42,301 nt of DNA. Origin: Roseateles depolymerans. GTDB taxonomy: Bacteria; Pseudomonadota; Gammaproteobacteria; Burkholderiales; Burkholderiaceae_C. Below the pieces are notes generated by a model. It had not been told where the DNA came from. It did not search any database and saw only the letters and a program-made list of their open reading frames with translations. Shown one piece after another: positions 25,907-33,811 of this stretch; position 1 is the first letter of the stretch; each line of letters starts with the position of its first letter. A program made the position numbers and the translations under genes. The stretch lies in NCBI GenBank assembly GCA_003241055.1, contig QFOD01000031.1, forward strand, positions 1 to 42,301, in the 5' to 3' direction.

Positions 25907-27469
25907 ATGCAGCCAGAAGACCCACAACCCGGCGAAGAACGAACCAGCGACTTCCGCGCTGCCGAGTACGTTCGCATGTCCACGGAGCATCAGCAGTACT
26001 CGACCCAGAACCAGGCGGACAAGATCCGGGAATACGCCGAGCGGCGCGGCATCCGCATCATTCGGACCTATGCCGACGAGGGGAAGAGCGGCCTGAGGAT
26101 CGACGGCCGTGAAGCCCTGCAGGCCCTGCTGCGCGATGTCGAGTCCGGCAACGCGGACTTCAATGTGATCCTCGTCTACGACGTCAGCCGCTGGGGGCGC
26201 TTCCAGGACGCCGATGAAAGCGCGTACTACGAGTACGTTTGCCGGCGAGCCGGCATCCAGGTCTGCTACTGCGCCGAGCAGTTCGAGAACGACGGCTCGC
26301 CGGTGTCGACCATCGTGAAGGGCGTCAAGCGCGCCATGGCCGGCGAGTACAGCCGCGAGCTGTCGGCCAAGGTGTTTGCCGGCCAGTGCCGACTCATCGA
26401 GATGGGTTTCCGGCAAGGGGGCCCGGCGGGCTTCGGCCTGCGTCGCGTGCTGGTCGACCAGGCCGGCAACGTGAAGAGCGAGCTCTCGCGTGGCGAGCAC
26501 AAAAGCCTGCAGACCGACCGCGTGATCCTCACACCCGGGCCGGATCGGGAGATCCGCATCGTGCGAGACATCTACCGTTGGTTCACCGACGAGGGGCTGC
26601 ACGAGATCGAGATTGCCAAGCGGCTCAATGACCAGGGAGTACTCACTGACCTGGGACGCAACTGGACACGTGCCACTGTGCGGGAGATCCTGACGAACGA
26701 GAAGTACATCGGCAACAACGTCTACAACCGCATATCGTTCAAGCTCAAGAAACTGCGCGTCATCAACGGGCCGGACATGTGGATCCGCAAGGACAGCGCC
26801 TTCGAGGCGGTCGTGTCGCAGGAGGCCTTCTACACGGCGCAAGGAATCATCCGGGCTCGCGCCCGCCGTTTCAGCGACGCAGAACTGATCGAGAAGTTGC
26901 GCGGGCTGTACGAGCGCCGCGGCTTCCTGTCCGGTCTGGTGATCGACGAAACGGAGGGCATGCCGTCCGCGGCGGCTTACATCCATCGCTTCGGCAGCCT
27001 TATACGGGCCTACCAGGCTGTGGGCTTCACGCCCGACCGCGACTATCAGTTCCTCGAGGTCAACAAGTTCCTGCGTCGCCTGCACCCCGAGGTCGTCGCT
27101 GGCACAGAGCGCGAGATCGCGAACCTGGGCGGGACGCTCGTCCGCGATCCGGCGACCGACTTGCTGGACGTCAACCGTGAGTTCAGCGTGTCCATTGTGC
27201 TGGCGCGCTGCCAAAGCCATGACGACGGCCGCAGGCGCTGGAAAGTCCGCTTTGACACCAGCTTGGCGCCAGACATCACGGTGGCCGTGCGGCTTGCTCC
27301 GGGCAACCAGAGCATCCAGGACTACTACCTGCTGCCGAGGCTGGATTTCGGGCTGCCGAGGATCAGCCTGGCTGACCACAACGGCATCGAGTTCGAGAGC
27401 TATCGCTTCGACACACTGGACTACCTGTACCGCATGGCTGAGCGCGCCAGGCTGAGGAGGGTGGCATGA
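25907..27469 (+). CDS. Large serine recombinase
   Basis: A 520-residue serine integrase/resolvase family protein. The catalytic domain (about 15-155) has nucleophile S25 in YVRMSTEHQQYSTQNQ and the arginines of DVSRWGRF; the recombinase domain (about 170-318) has GGPAGFGLRR and the LTNEKYIGNNVYNR segment. The CxxC zinc ribbon common in large serine integrases is missing. Instead, residues 321-374 (RFSDAELIEKLRGLYERRGF...YIHRFGSLIRAYQAVGF) resemble the homing-endonuclease-associated helical repeat, followed by about 145 unassigned residues. Its stop overlaps the next start (ATGA), coupling it to the ParB-like gene. Confidence 0.9.
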   Translation: MQPEDPQPGEERTSDFRAAEYVRMSTEHQQYSTQNQADKIREYAERRGIRIIRTYADEGKSGLRIDGREALQALLRDVESGNADFNVILVYDVSRWGRFQDADESAYYEYVCRRAGIQVCYCAEQFENDGSPVSTIVKGVKRAMAGEYSRELSAKVFAGQCRLIEMGFRQGGPAGFGLRRVLVDQAGNVKSELSRGEHKSLQTDRVILTPGPDREIRIVRDIYRWFTDEGLHEIEIAKRLNDQGVLTDLGRNWTRATVREILTNEKYIGNNVYNRISFKLKKLRVINGPDMWIRKDSAFEAVVSQEAFYTAQGIIRARARRFSDAELIEKLRGLYERRGFLSGLVIDETEGMPSAAAYIHRFGSLIRAYQAVGFTPDRDYQFLEVNKFLRRLHPEVVAGTEREIANLGGTLVRDPATDLLDVNREFSVSIVLARCQSHDDGRRRWKVRFDTSLAPDITVAVRLAPGNQSIQDYYLLPRLDFGLPRISLADHNGIEFESYRFDTLDYLYRMAERARLRRVA

Positions 27470-28365
27470 GCCGTGAGCACCCACCGGGCGAGCTGCAGAT
27501 GATTCCCATCGAACGCATCCGGGTGCTCAACCCAAGGGATCGGAACACGCAGGTCTTCGAGGAAATCGTCGGCAACATCAAAGCGCTGGGCCTGAAGAAG
27601 CCGGTGACGGTCACGCCCCGCACGGACGCAAGCGGACAGTATTTCCTGCTGATCTGTGGCGAAGGGCGCCTCAAGGCGTTCCGCACCCTTGGACAGTCCG
27701 AGATCCCGGCCATGGTCGTGCACGTCGCAGACGAGGACGCCTTCATCATGAGCCTGGCCGAGAACATCGCCCGGCGCCAGGGCTGGCCGCTCGAACTGCT
27801 GGCCGGCATCGACCAGCTCAAGAAGCAGGGCTACGACAAACGCGAGATCGCGAAGAAGACCGGACTCAGCCAGGAATACGTCTACGGCATCCTGCAGTTG
27901 CTGGAGAACGGCGAGGAGCGGCTGTTGGTAGCCGTCGAACGTGGCCACATACCGCTCAATGCGGCCCTCTCCATCGCCGGCGCGGGCTCCAACGACAAGG
28001 ACATTCAGGCTGCGCTGCAGGAGGCCTATGAGACTGGTCAACTTCGCGGCAGCCAGCTGTTGCAGGCCCGCAAGATCATCGAGCGGCGTCGAACCTTGGG
28101 ACGGTCTGTGGCCCGGAACGCACCACGCAAAACCACCAACGTCACGTCGGCCAGCCTGATCCGCACCTATCAGGAGGAGGTCGACCGTCAGAAGCGGATG
28201 GTTCGGAAGGCGGAACTCGTGCACCAACGGCTTCTCTTCGTGACCGAGGCCCTGCGTCAGCTGCTGACCGACGAAGACTTTGGCAACCTCCTGAGGGCCG
28301 AAGGACTCGACACGCTGCCCAAGTACTTGAACGACCGCGTCTGGCCGCTGGGGAGGGCCGCATGA
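27466..28365 (+). CDS. ParB/RepB-like nuclease-fold DNA-binding protein (first of two)
   Basis: 299 residues. The N-terminal ParB-like domain (about 10-105) contains IPIERIRVLNPRDRN, ICGEGRLKAFRTLG (equivalent of the GERR box) and SLAENIARRQ. It is followed by a helix-turn-helix middle (KKTGLSQEYVYGILQLLENG) and a helical C-terminus like that of plasmid RepB partition proteins. There is no ParA partner in this window, so ordinary plasmid partition is unlikely; it may instead mark or bridge the recombinase target DNA (inference). It overlaps both neighbours by four bases. Confidence 0.82.
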   Translation: MSREHPPGELQMIPIERIRVLNPRDRNTQVFEEIVGNIKALGLKKPVTVTPRTDASGQYFLLICGEGRLKAFRTLGQSEIPAMVVHVADEDAFIMSLAENIARRQGWPLELLAGIDQLKKQGYDKREIAKKTGLSQEYVYGILQLLENGEERLLVAVERGHIPLNAALSIAGAGSNDKDIQAALQEAYETGQLRGSQLLQARKIIERRRTLGRSVARNAPRKTTNVTSASLIRTYQEEVDRQKRMVRKAELVHQRLLFVTEALRQLLTDEDFGNLLRAEGLDTLPKYLNDRVWPLGRAA

Positions 28366-29243
28366 GCAACCCGCTGCTGGGCTTCGTGCCCGACCCGATC
28401 ACTGTGCCATTCGACAAGTTGCTTCCGTCGAAGAAGCTTCCCCTCGGGTTGAACAGCTCCAAGAAATACCTGCAGATCAAGGCCTCAATCGAGTCGATCG
28501 GGCTCATCGAGCCGCTGACGATTGGTGCGGCCGACAAGGCCACCGGCATGCATGTCTTGAGGGACGGGCACATCCGCGCCCATGCGATGAAGGAACTGGA
28601 TTTCCACGACGCACCCTGCTTGGTCGCCCTGGACGACGAGACCTACACCTACAACAACCGGGTCAACCGGCTATCGACCATCCAGGAGCACATGATGATC
28701 CGCCGCGCCGTCGAGCGCGGCGTCACGCCGGAGCGGATCGCGAACGACCTGAAAGTCGATATAAGCCACATCCAAAAAAAGCTCAACTTGCTCGACGGCA
28801 TCTGCGCCGAGGCAGCCGGCCTGCTCAAGGACCAGCGCTTCTCTCCCAATCTTGGTGCCGTGATCCGCAAGATGAAGCCGACGCGGCAGATCGAGTGCGT
28901 CGAGCTGATGGTGGCGGCCAACAACGTGACGACCGCCTATGCGAACGCGCTGCTGGCCGCAACGCCCGCCGCCATGCTCGTCAGTGAGCGCAAGCCTCGA
29001 AAGATGTCCGGCGTCAGCGCCGAGCAGATGGCCAGGATGGAGAAGGAGATGGGCAACCTGCAGGGGCAGTACAAGTCCATCGAGCACTCCTACGGGCAGG
29101 ACGTCCTGAACCTGGTGCTGGCCAAGGGCTACCTGAAGAATCTGCTCGACAACCAGGCGATCTTCCGGTTCCTGTCCATGCGCCAGCCAGACGTGCTGCG
29201 AGAGTTCTCCAACCTCGTCGAGGTCGATGCGCTGGACAAGTGA
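28362..29243 (+). CDS. RepB-type ParB-like protein (second of two)
   Basis: 293 residues, distinct from its upstream partner. The N-terminus VPFDKLLPSKKLPLG...YLQIKASIESIGLIEPLTI is a ParB-like domain, with VLRDGHIRAHAMKEL in the position of the nucleotide-binding box. A helix-turn-helix (IANDLKVDISHIQKKLNLL) and a C-terminal RepB-type region (about 155-290, ending FRFLSMRQPDVLREFSNLVEV) follow. It sits in a translationally coupled chain and overlaps the DUF3987 start (TGATG). Two adjacent ParB-like genes without parA, next to a serine recombinase, suggest a heteromeric DNA-bound complex (inference). Confidence 0.82.
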   Translation: MSNPLLGFVPDPITVPFDKLLPSKKLPLGLNSSKKYLQIKASIESIGLIEPLTIGAADKATGMHVLRDGHIRAHAMKELDFHDAPCLVALDDETYTYNNRVNRLSTIQEHMMIRRAVERGVTPERIANDLKVDISHIQKKLNLLDGICAEAAGLLKDQRFSPNLGAVIRKMKPTRQIECVELMVAANNVTTAYANALLAATPAAMLVSERKPRKMSGVSAEQMARMEKEMGNLQGQYKSIEHSYGQDVLNLVLAKGYLKNLLDNQAIFRFLSMRQPDVLREFSNLVEVDALDK

Positions 29244-30613
29244 TGGACGATTCACCCCGCGGGACGCTGAGCGTTGCTCAAGCCGACGCCCTGCTCCGAT
29301 GGTCGGATGGCGCGGACTCAAACAGGCCGCAGCCGGTTCCCGACCCGGCTTGTCTGTATGGCCTGATCGGCGAGGTGGCCAGGGAGGGCAGCGATGGGAC
29401 CGAGACCAATCCCATCGCGATAGCCGGCAATTTCATCGCCTACCTGTCGTGCGCGATCGGGCGCATGCCGTATCTAGCGGTGGGCAACACCAGCCATCAC
29501 GCGCGCCTGTTCTTCCTGCACGTCGGTCGGTCGGGGCGGGGCAGGAAGGGGGATGCGGTGTCGCTGGTCACGCGTATCGATGAGGCCGTCAGGGCGCAGC
29601 GTCCCCAGTTGGCGCCACAGATCCATCGAGGCGGCTTGTCGACGCGGGAAGGCTTGGCTACCCTGATCCACGACGGCTACCGAGTCGGCCAGCAGAAGGT
29701 CCCGGCGATCGCGGACAAGCGGCTCTGGGTAGTCGAGTCCGAATTCGCCAACGTTCTGCAGCAGAGCAGGCGAGGCGGCAACACGTTGTCGGCAGCGCTG
29801 CGGGACTGCTGGGACGGGGTCGATCTCAAGCCTGCGACCAAGACGAACCGGGTGCATGCGACCGAGCCGCACGTCTGCCTGAGCGCCGCGATCTCCCCTG
29901 TCGAGCTCTTGGCGCTGGTGCAGCGACGGGACCTGCTCAACGGCTTCGTGAACCGCTTCCTCATGATCTGGGGTGAGCGCACGCGGATCGAGGCTTTCCC
30001 ACGCCGGGCACCGTAGGCACGCGTGGAGGGGCTTGCCACAGCGGTCATGGACATTTTGGAGTTCACACGTCCTCGGGCGGAGAACAGCGGGGAGACCGCG
30101 TTGATGACAATGACCAACGAGGCTCGCCGACGCTACGCCCAGCTTTACCAGGCTGAACTCAATCAAGACTTCGGGAGCGCGTTGGTCGATAGCGTGCTGG
30201 AGAGAAGGGCGCCGATGCTGCTGCGCCTTGCCATGGTCTTCGCGCTGACCGACCGGCAATGGCTCATCGAGGCGCGGCACATCGAGGCAGCGATGGCCTG
30301 GATCAACTATGCGACCTACTCGGTAGGCTTCGTTTTGGCAGGTGGCAAGGGGTCGCCATCACAGCGTCAGGTTGAGTGGGCAGCAGAACGTATCTCGGCC
30401 TTCTTGGCATCGAAGGGCTCTGCATCGCGGAGAGATTTGGTGGTGGATTGCTTTGGTCGACATCAGCCTGCAGCGGTTGTCGATGCGGCGATCGCGCATC
30501 TGATCGATACCGCACCTGCCACCGTCCAAGTTGAGGTGCAGGCAAGGTCGCGATCTGGTCCCGGTCGGCCTGCAACCGTGTACCGCTTCGTGAGGCCGCG
30601 AGAGCCGAATTAG
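29243..30613 (+). pseudogene. DUF3987-type P-loop ATPase, interrupted by an in-frame amber stop
   Basis: From ATG 29243 the frame encodes a DUF3987-like protein of phage/plasmid type: NFIAYLSCAIGRMPYLAVGN, a Walker A-like GRSGRGRKGDAVSL (about residues 94-107), a Walker B-like LWVVESEFANVL, GLSTREGL and NGFVNRFLMIWGER. TAG at 30014-30016 stops it at 257 residues, yet the same frame continues with family-like sequence (TMTNEARRRYAQLYQ, ERRAPMLLRLAMVFAL) and a C-terminal helix-turn-helix-like tail to 30613. A single base change explains it. A separate product from GTG 30023 is possible but less likely. It ends the coupled operon. Confidence 0.75.
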
Positions 30614-30659
30614 TTCGCACCTCATCGGTCTCGCGTAAGTCGTTGTCAGGCGACTAAGT

Positions 30660-30685
30660 GTAAGCGTCCCGGCAAGTCATGTTGA
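30660..30685 (+). repeat. IS66 left inverted repeat
   Basis: Begins GTAAGCGTCCCGGCAAG and continues with TCATGTTGA. It pairs with 33653-33678 with three mismatches. Confidence 0.9.
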
Positions 30686-30746
30686 TCCGCTGACCGGTGC
30701 CTAGGATGCTCGTATCCATCAACGACTTGATGGATACGTACGCACT

Positions 30747-31112
30747 ATGGACCGAGCAGTGCCAGGCCGCCGTCGGCGAATTCACAGCGACGAGTTCAAG
30801 GAGCAGGCAGTGCAAGCCTCGCAGCAGCCGGGCGTCTCGATGGCCGCTGTGGCGATGGCTCACGGCATCAACGCGAACCTGCTGCGGCGCTGGGTCCGTG
30901 AGAGGGCTCAGCAGCGTGGCGATGCAGTAGCCGCCAACGACAAGCCCGTTGGTTTCATCGCGTTGCCGATGCAGGTGCCATCCGTGCCGCCTGCGCCGAG
31001 CGGTGAGCCCATCCGCATCGAGGTCCGTCGCGGCGCAACAATCATCGCGGTGACTTGGCCGGCAGGCGCTGCGGATGCTTGCGCGGCCTGGATGCGCGAG
31101 CTGCTGCGTTGA
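30747..31112 (+). CDS. tnpA: IS66 accessory protein TnpA
   Basis: A 121-residue IS66 OrfA protein with an N-terminal helix-turn-helix (EFKEQAVQASQQPGVSMAAV...INANLLRRWVRER), which is the DNA-binding, end-recognition part. The C-terminal EPIRIEVRRGATIIAVTWP is typical of the family. Its stop overlaps the tnpB start. Confidence 0.93.
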   Translation: MDRAVPGRRRRIHSDEFKEQAVQASQQPGVSMAAVAMAHGINANLLRRWVRERAQQRGDAVAANDKPVGFIALPMQVPSVPPAPSGEPIRIEVRRGATIIAVTWPAGAADACAAWMRELLR

Positions 31113-31444
31113 TCCGCATCGACGCCGTGTGGCTCGCAACGACGCCACTGGACATGCGCGCCGGCACCGAGACCGCCCTTGCCCGCGTCGTTCAGGTCTT
31201 CGGCGGCGCCAAGCCGCACCATGCCTACCTCTTCGCCAGCCGGCGCGCCACGCGCATGAAGGTACTCGTGCATGACGGCATCGGCGTGTGGCTGGCAGCC
31301 AGGCGTCTGCACCAGGGCAGCTTCGTGTGGCCTCGCGAGGTCACGCTGGAGCAGATGTCGCTGACGCAGCCGCAGCTGCAGGCTCTGGTGCTGGGTCTGC
31401 CGTGGCAGCGCGTGGAGGACGACGGCGCAATCCGGTTGCTGTGA
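31109..31444 (+). CDS. tnpB: IS66 accessory protein TnpB
   Basis: A 111-residue IS66 Orf2 (PF05717-type) protein: IRIDAVWLATTPLDMRAGTE, HHAYLFASRRATRMKVLVHD and GVWLAARRLHQG. The start is a TTG at 31109 lying in the tnpA stop (TTGA), fitting the usual coupled tnpA-tnpB junction; an ATG 54 bp upstream would run through the end of tnpA. Confidence 0.92.
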   Translation: MIRIDAVWLATTPLDMRAGTETALARVVQVFGGAKPHHAYLFASRRATRMKVLVHDGIGVWLAARRLHQGSFVWPREVTLEQMSLTQPQLQALVLGLPWQRVEDDGAIRLL

Positions 31445-31499
31445 CGCAATCGGTGCTCGCGCCGATGCGCGCGACGTACGCTCGCCCCACACTGCCGCC

Positions 31500-33098
31500 A
31501 TGGCAGTTGCCGCGCCCCTCAGTGCCGAAGACATCGCCTCGCTGGAAGCCGCGGGGCTCGGGCACATCGGCGCCAAGGTGCAAGCGCTCCTGGACCGCCA
31601 GGCGCACGACCGTCACGAGATTGAGTGGCGCGACGCCAAGATCGAGAAGCTCACCTTCGAGATGGCGCAGCTGCGCCGGGTGAAGTTCGGCAAGAAGAGC
31701 GAGCAGCTCGACGCCGAGCAGAAGGCGCTCTTCGACGAGGCCGTGGATGCCGACCTCGCCGCGCTGGAAGCGCAGCTGGCCGACCTGATGGCCGCCAAGC
31801 GCATGGCCACCAAGCCTGCGCCCGAGCGCCCCAAGCGCGCCGCGTTGCCCGCCCATCTGCCGCGCGTGGAGCGCCACCACGAGCCCAGCGACACGACGTG
31901 CCCCTGCGGCTGCCAGATGACGCGCATCGGCGAGGACATCAGTGAGAAGCTGGACTACACGCCCGGCAGCTTTACCGTGGAGCGCCATGTGCGCGGCAAG
32001 TGGGCGTGCGCGAAGTGCCGCACGTTGACCCAGGCGCCCGTGCCAGCAGAGATCATCGACAAGGGCTTGCCAACCTCGGGCCTGCTCGCCCATGTGCTCG
32101 TCGCCAAGCACTCGGACCACCTGCCGCTCTATCGCCAAGAAGCGATCTTCGAGCGCGCTGGCCTCGCCATCCCGCGCTCGACGTTGGCAGCTTGGGTGGG
32201 CGTGTGCGGTGTGCGCCTGCAGCCGTTAGTCGACGCCATGAAGGCCGATCTACTGCGTCTGCCCGTGCTGCACGCCGACGAGACGCCGGTTGCCATGCTG
32301 GCGCCTGGCACGGGCAAGACCCATCGCGCCTATCTCTGGGCCTACGCCAGCGGCGCTTTCGACACCCTGCGCGCCGTGGTCTACGACTTCACCGAGAGCC
32401 GCTCCGGCCAGCATCCACGGACCTTCCTCGGTCACGGCACCGACAGCGCCTGGAAGGGCAGCCTCGTGTGTGACGACTACTCGGGCTACAAGGCGTTGTT
32501 CCTCGACGGCGGCATCACCGAAGTGGGCTGCATGGCCCACGCGCGCCGCAAGTTCGTGGAACTGCACCTCGCCAACAAGAGCACCTTGGCGGCCACCGCC
32601 ATCGAGTTCATCGGGCAGCTCTACGGTATCGAGCGGGAAGTGAAGGACCTGCCAGCCGACGAGAGGCTGCGAGAGCGACGAACGCGCGCGGCGCCGGTCG
32701 CGCAGGCCCTGCACGAGTGGTTGTTGGAGTTCCGGCCGAAGGTGCCGGACGGCTCAGCCACCGCCAAAGCCATGGACTACAGCCTGCACCGCTGGGCGGC
32801 GCTCACGCGTTACCTCGCCGATCCAGCCTTGCCCATCGACAACAATTTCGACGAGCAGCAGATCAGGCCCTGGGCCGCGGGGCGGAAGAACTGGCTCTTC
32901 GCTGGGACACTGCTCGCGGGCCAGCGCGCTGCCGCCATCATGAGCCTCATCCAGACAGCGAAGTTGAACGGCCATGACCCGTACGCCTACCTCAAGGACA
33001 TCCTGCAACGGCTGCCAACGCACCGGGCCTGCAGCATCAATGAGCTACTGCCCTACCGATGGTGCCCTGCGTCCAACGACGGCGAGCAGGCGGTTTAG
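31500..33098 (+). CDS. tnpC: IS66 transposase TnpC
   Basis: The 532-residue DDE transposase. An N-terminal coiled coil (about 38-100, with RRVKFGKKSEQLDAEQ) precedes a zinc-binding region (CPCGC, CAKCRT), then the catalytic core: HADETP (first Asp), CDDYSGYK (second Asp) and IDNNFDEQQIRPWAAGRKNWLFAG (Glu). All catalytic positions are intact and the length is normal, so the element could be active. The C-terminal IS66 domain LPYRWCPA is present. Confidence 0.95.
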   Translation: MAVAAPLSAEDIASLEAAGLGHIGAKVQALLDRQAHDRHEIEWRDAKIEKLTFEMAQLRRVKFGKKSEQLDAEQKALFDEAVDADLAALEAQLADLMAAKRMATKPAPERPKRAALPAHLPRVERHHEPSDTTCPCGCQMTRIGEDISEKLDYTPGSFTVERHVRGKWACAKCRTLTQAPVPAEIIDKGLPTSGLLAHVLVAKHSDHLPLYRQEAIFERAGLAIPRSTLAAWVGVCGVRLQPLVDAMKADLLRLPVLHADETPVAMLAPGTGKTHRAYLWAYASGAFDTLRAVVYDFTESRSGQHPRTFLGHGTDSAWKGSLVCDDYSGYKALFLDGGITEVGCMAHARRKFVELHLANKSTLAATAIEFIGQLYGIEREVKDLPADERLRERRTRAAPVAQALHEWLLEFRPKVPDGSATAKAMDYSLHRWAALTRYLADPALPIDNNFDEQQIRPWAAGRKNWLFAGTLLAGQRAAAIMSLIQTAKLNGHDPYAYLKDILQRLPTHRACSINELLPYRWCPASNDGEQAV

Positions 33099-33130
33099 AG
33101 AGGCGGTTCCTTAGACACCATGCGCGTATG

Positions 33131-33165
33131 CTGCCGGCCAGCAGAAATGCTGGCGTGGCCGGCAG
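33131..33165 (+). repeat. Hairpin with GAAA tetraloop between tnpC and passenger gene
   Basis: CCAGCA-GAAA-TGCTGG (33138-33153) forms the inner stem. CTGCCGG (33131-33137) pairs with CCGGCAG (33159-33165), leaving a 5-base bulge. No T-run follows. It may end the tnpC transcript or separate its expression from that of the passenger gene. Confidence 0.5.
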
Positions 33166-33195
33166 GCCTCTCGAAGCGCATGACGATCCAGGGAC

Positions 33196-33633
33196 ATGAC
33201 AGCGTCTGAACAACGAAAAGAGCAACGCGAGTACATCAGCAGTGCAACGCTGATGGTGCTGGGAACTGATCTGTTGCCGAGCTCAGTTTCGTCATTGCTG
33301 CGGATGCGTCCTTCCCAGTCGTGGCAACGGGGTGAGCCGAAGACGTTTCGCGGAAAGCCACTAGGTGAGACCTTGCATGAGTGGGGCGGCTGGAAGAAGT
33401 CCCTGCCACCATCGCAAATGGCGCGCTCACTGGAGCGACAGGTGCGCTATTGGGCTCGACTCCTCGAAGGCAGGGCTGACGCGTTTTCTGAGCTAAATGG
33501 TTTGGGTTGCCGCTGCGCGTTGAACTGCTACGTAGGCACGTCAGGGACAGCCACCATTGCTCTGGCACCCGAGCTTCAGACGGCAATTGGACGGCTTGGT
33601 CTGACTTTGGAACTTGACGTTTGGGCCAGCTAA
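33196..33633 (+). CDS. DUF4279-family protein, IS66 passenger gene
   Basis: A 145-residue protein inside the IS66 ends but not needed for transposition. The pattern REYISSATLMVLGTDLLPSSVSSLL, GGWKKSLPP, LERQVRYWARLLEGRADAFSEL and the closing LQTAIGRLGLTLELDVW matches DUF4279, a small cytoplasmic alpha/beta family often found among polymorphic-toxin immunity proteins. Function here is unknown. The start ATG at 33196 has no strong ribosome binding site. It shares the element's strand and ends 19 bp before the right inverted repeat. Confidence 0.78.
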   Translation: MTASEQRKEQREYISSATLMVLGTDLLPSSVSSLLRMRPSQSWQRGEPKTFRGKPLGETLHEWGGWKKSLPPSQMARSLERQVRYWARLLEGRADAFSELNGLGCRCALNCYVGTSGTATIALAPELQTAIGRLGLTLELDVWAS

Positions 33634-33652
33634 GTCCTGACGCGTCCAGCCG

Positions 33653-33678
33653 TCAACATGACTTGGCTGGCCGCTTAC
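33653..33678 (-). repeat. IS66 right inverted repeat
   Basis: Ends CTTGGCTGGCCGCTTAC. Its reverse complement matches 30660-30685 at 23 of 26 positions. It lies well beyond tnpC, so the DUF4279 gene is inside the element. Confidence 0.9.
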
Positions 33679-33788
33679 CGTGCGAAGTCGGCATTGCGCC
33701 ACCTGTTCTTAGCAGCGGAACAGACGATGTCCTCGAACTCATCCCAGGACTTGGGCGGAGCCATGTTTAGGTCTGCGTAGGTTGGCAT
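33679..33788 (-). pseudogene. N-terminal 37 codons of a gene truncated by IS66
   Basis: On the reverse strand ATG 33788-33786 opens a frame MPTYADLNMAPPKSWDEFED then IVCSAAKNRWRNADFAR, which runs straight into the IS66 tip. The PKSWDEFEDIVCSAAKNRW pattern resembles the start of proteins in restriction or defence loci that continue with a nuclease-like region, but only this stub remains. The missing part is not on the other side of IS66. It starts 24 bp after the PD-(D/E)XK gene, so the two were probably an operon. Confidence 0.65.
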
Positions 33789-33811
33789 CCTTGGATTATC
33801 CGCATATCGAT

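Larger units (their letters stand above)
30660..33678 (+). mobile_element. IS66-family element with passenger gene, complete with both ends
   Basis: A 3,019-bp element carrying tnpA, tnpB, tnpC and an extra DUF4279 gene. The terminal inverted repeats (30660-30685 and 33653-33678) agree at 23 of 26 positions, begin GTAAGCG and share an exact 12-base block AAGTCATGTTGA. The expected 8-bp target duplication is absent: GACTAAGT on the left, CGTGCGAA on the right. The flanking genes do not match across the element either, so the site is a rearrangement junction and not a simple insertion. Confidence 0.9.

Noticed and set aside
27466..29243. Reading the two ParB-like genes as a plasmid partition locus
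   Set aside because: No ParA/RepA ATPase, no replication initiator and no obvious iteron array lie nearby; the partners are a serine recombinase and a DUF3987 protein.
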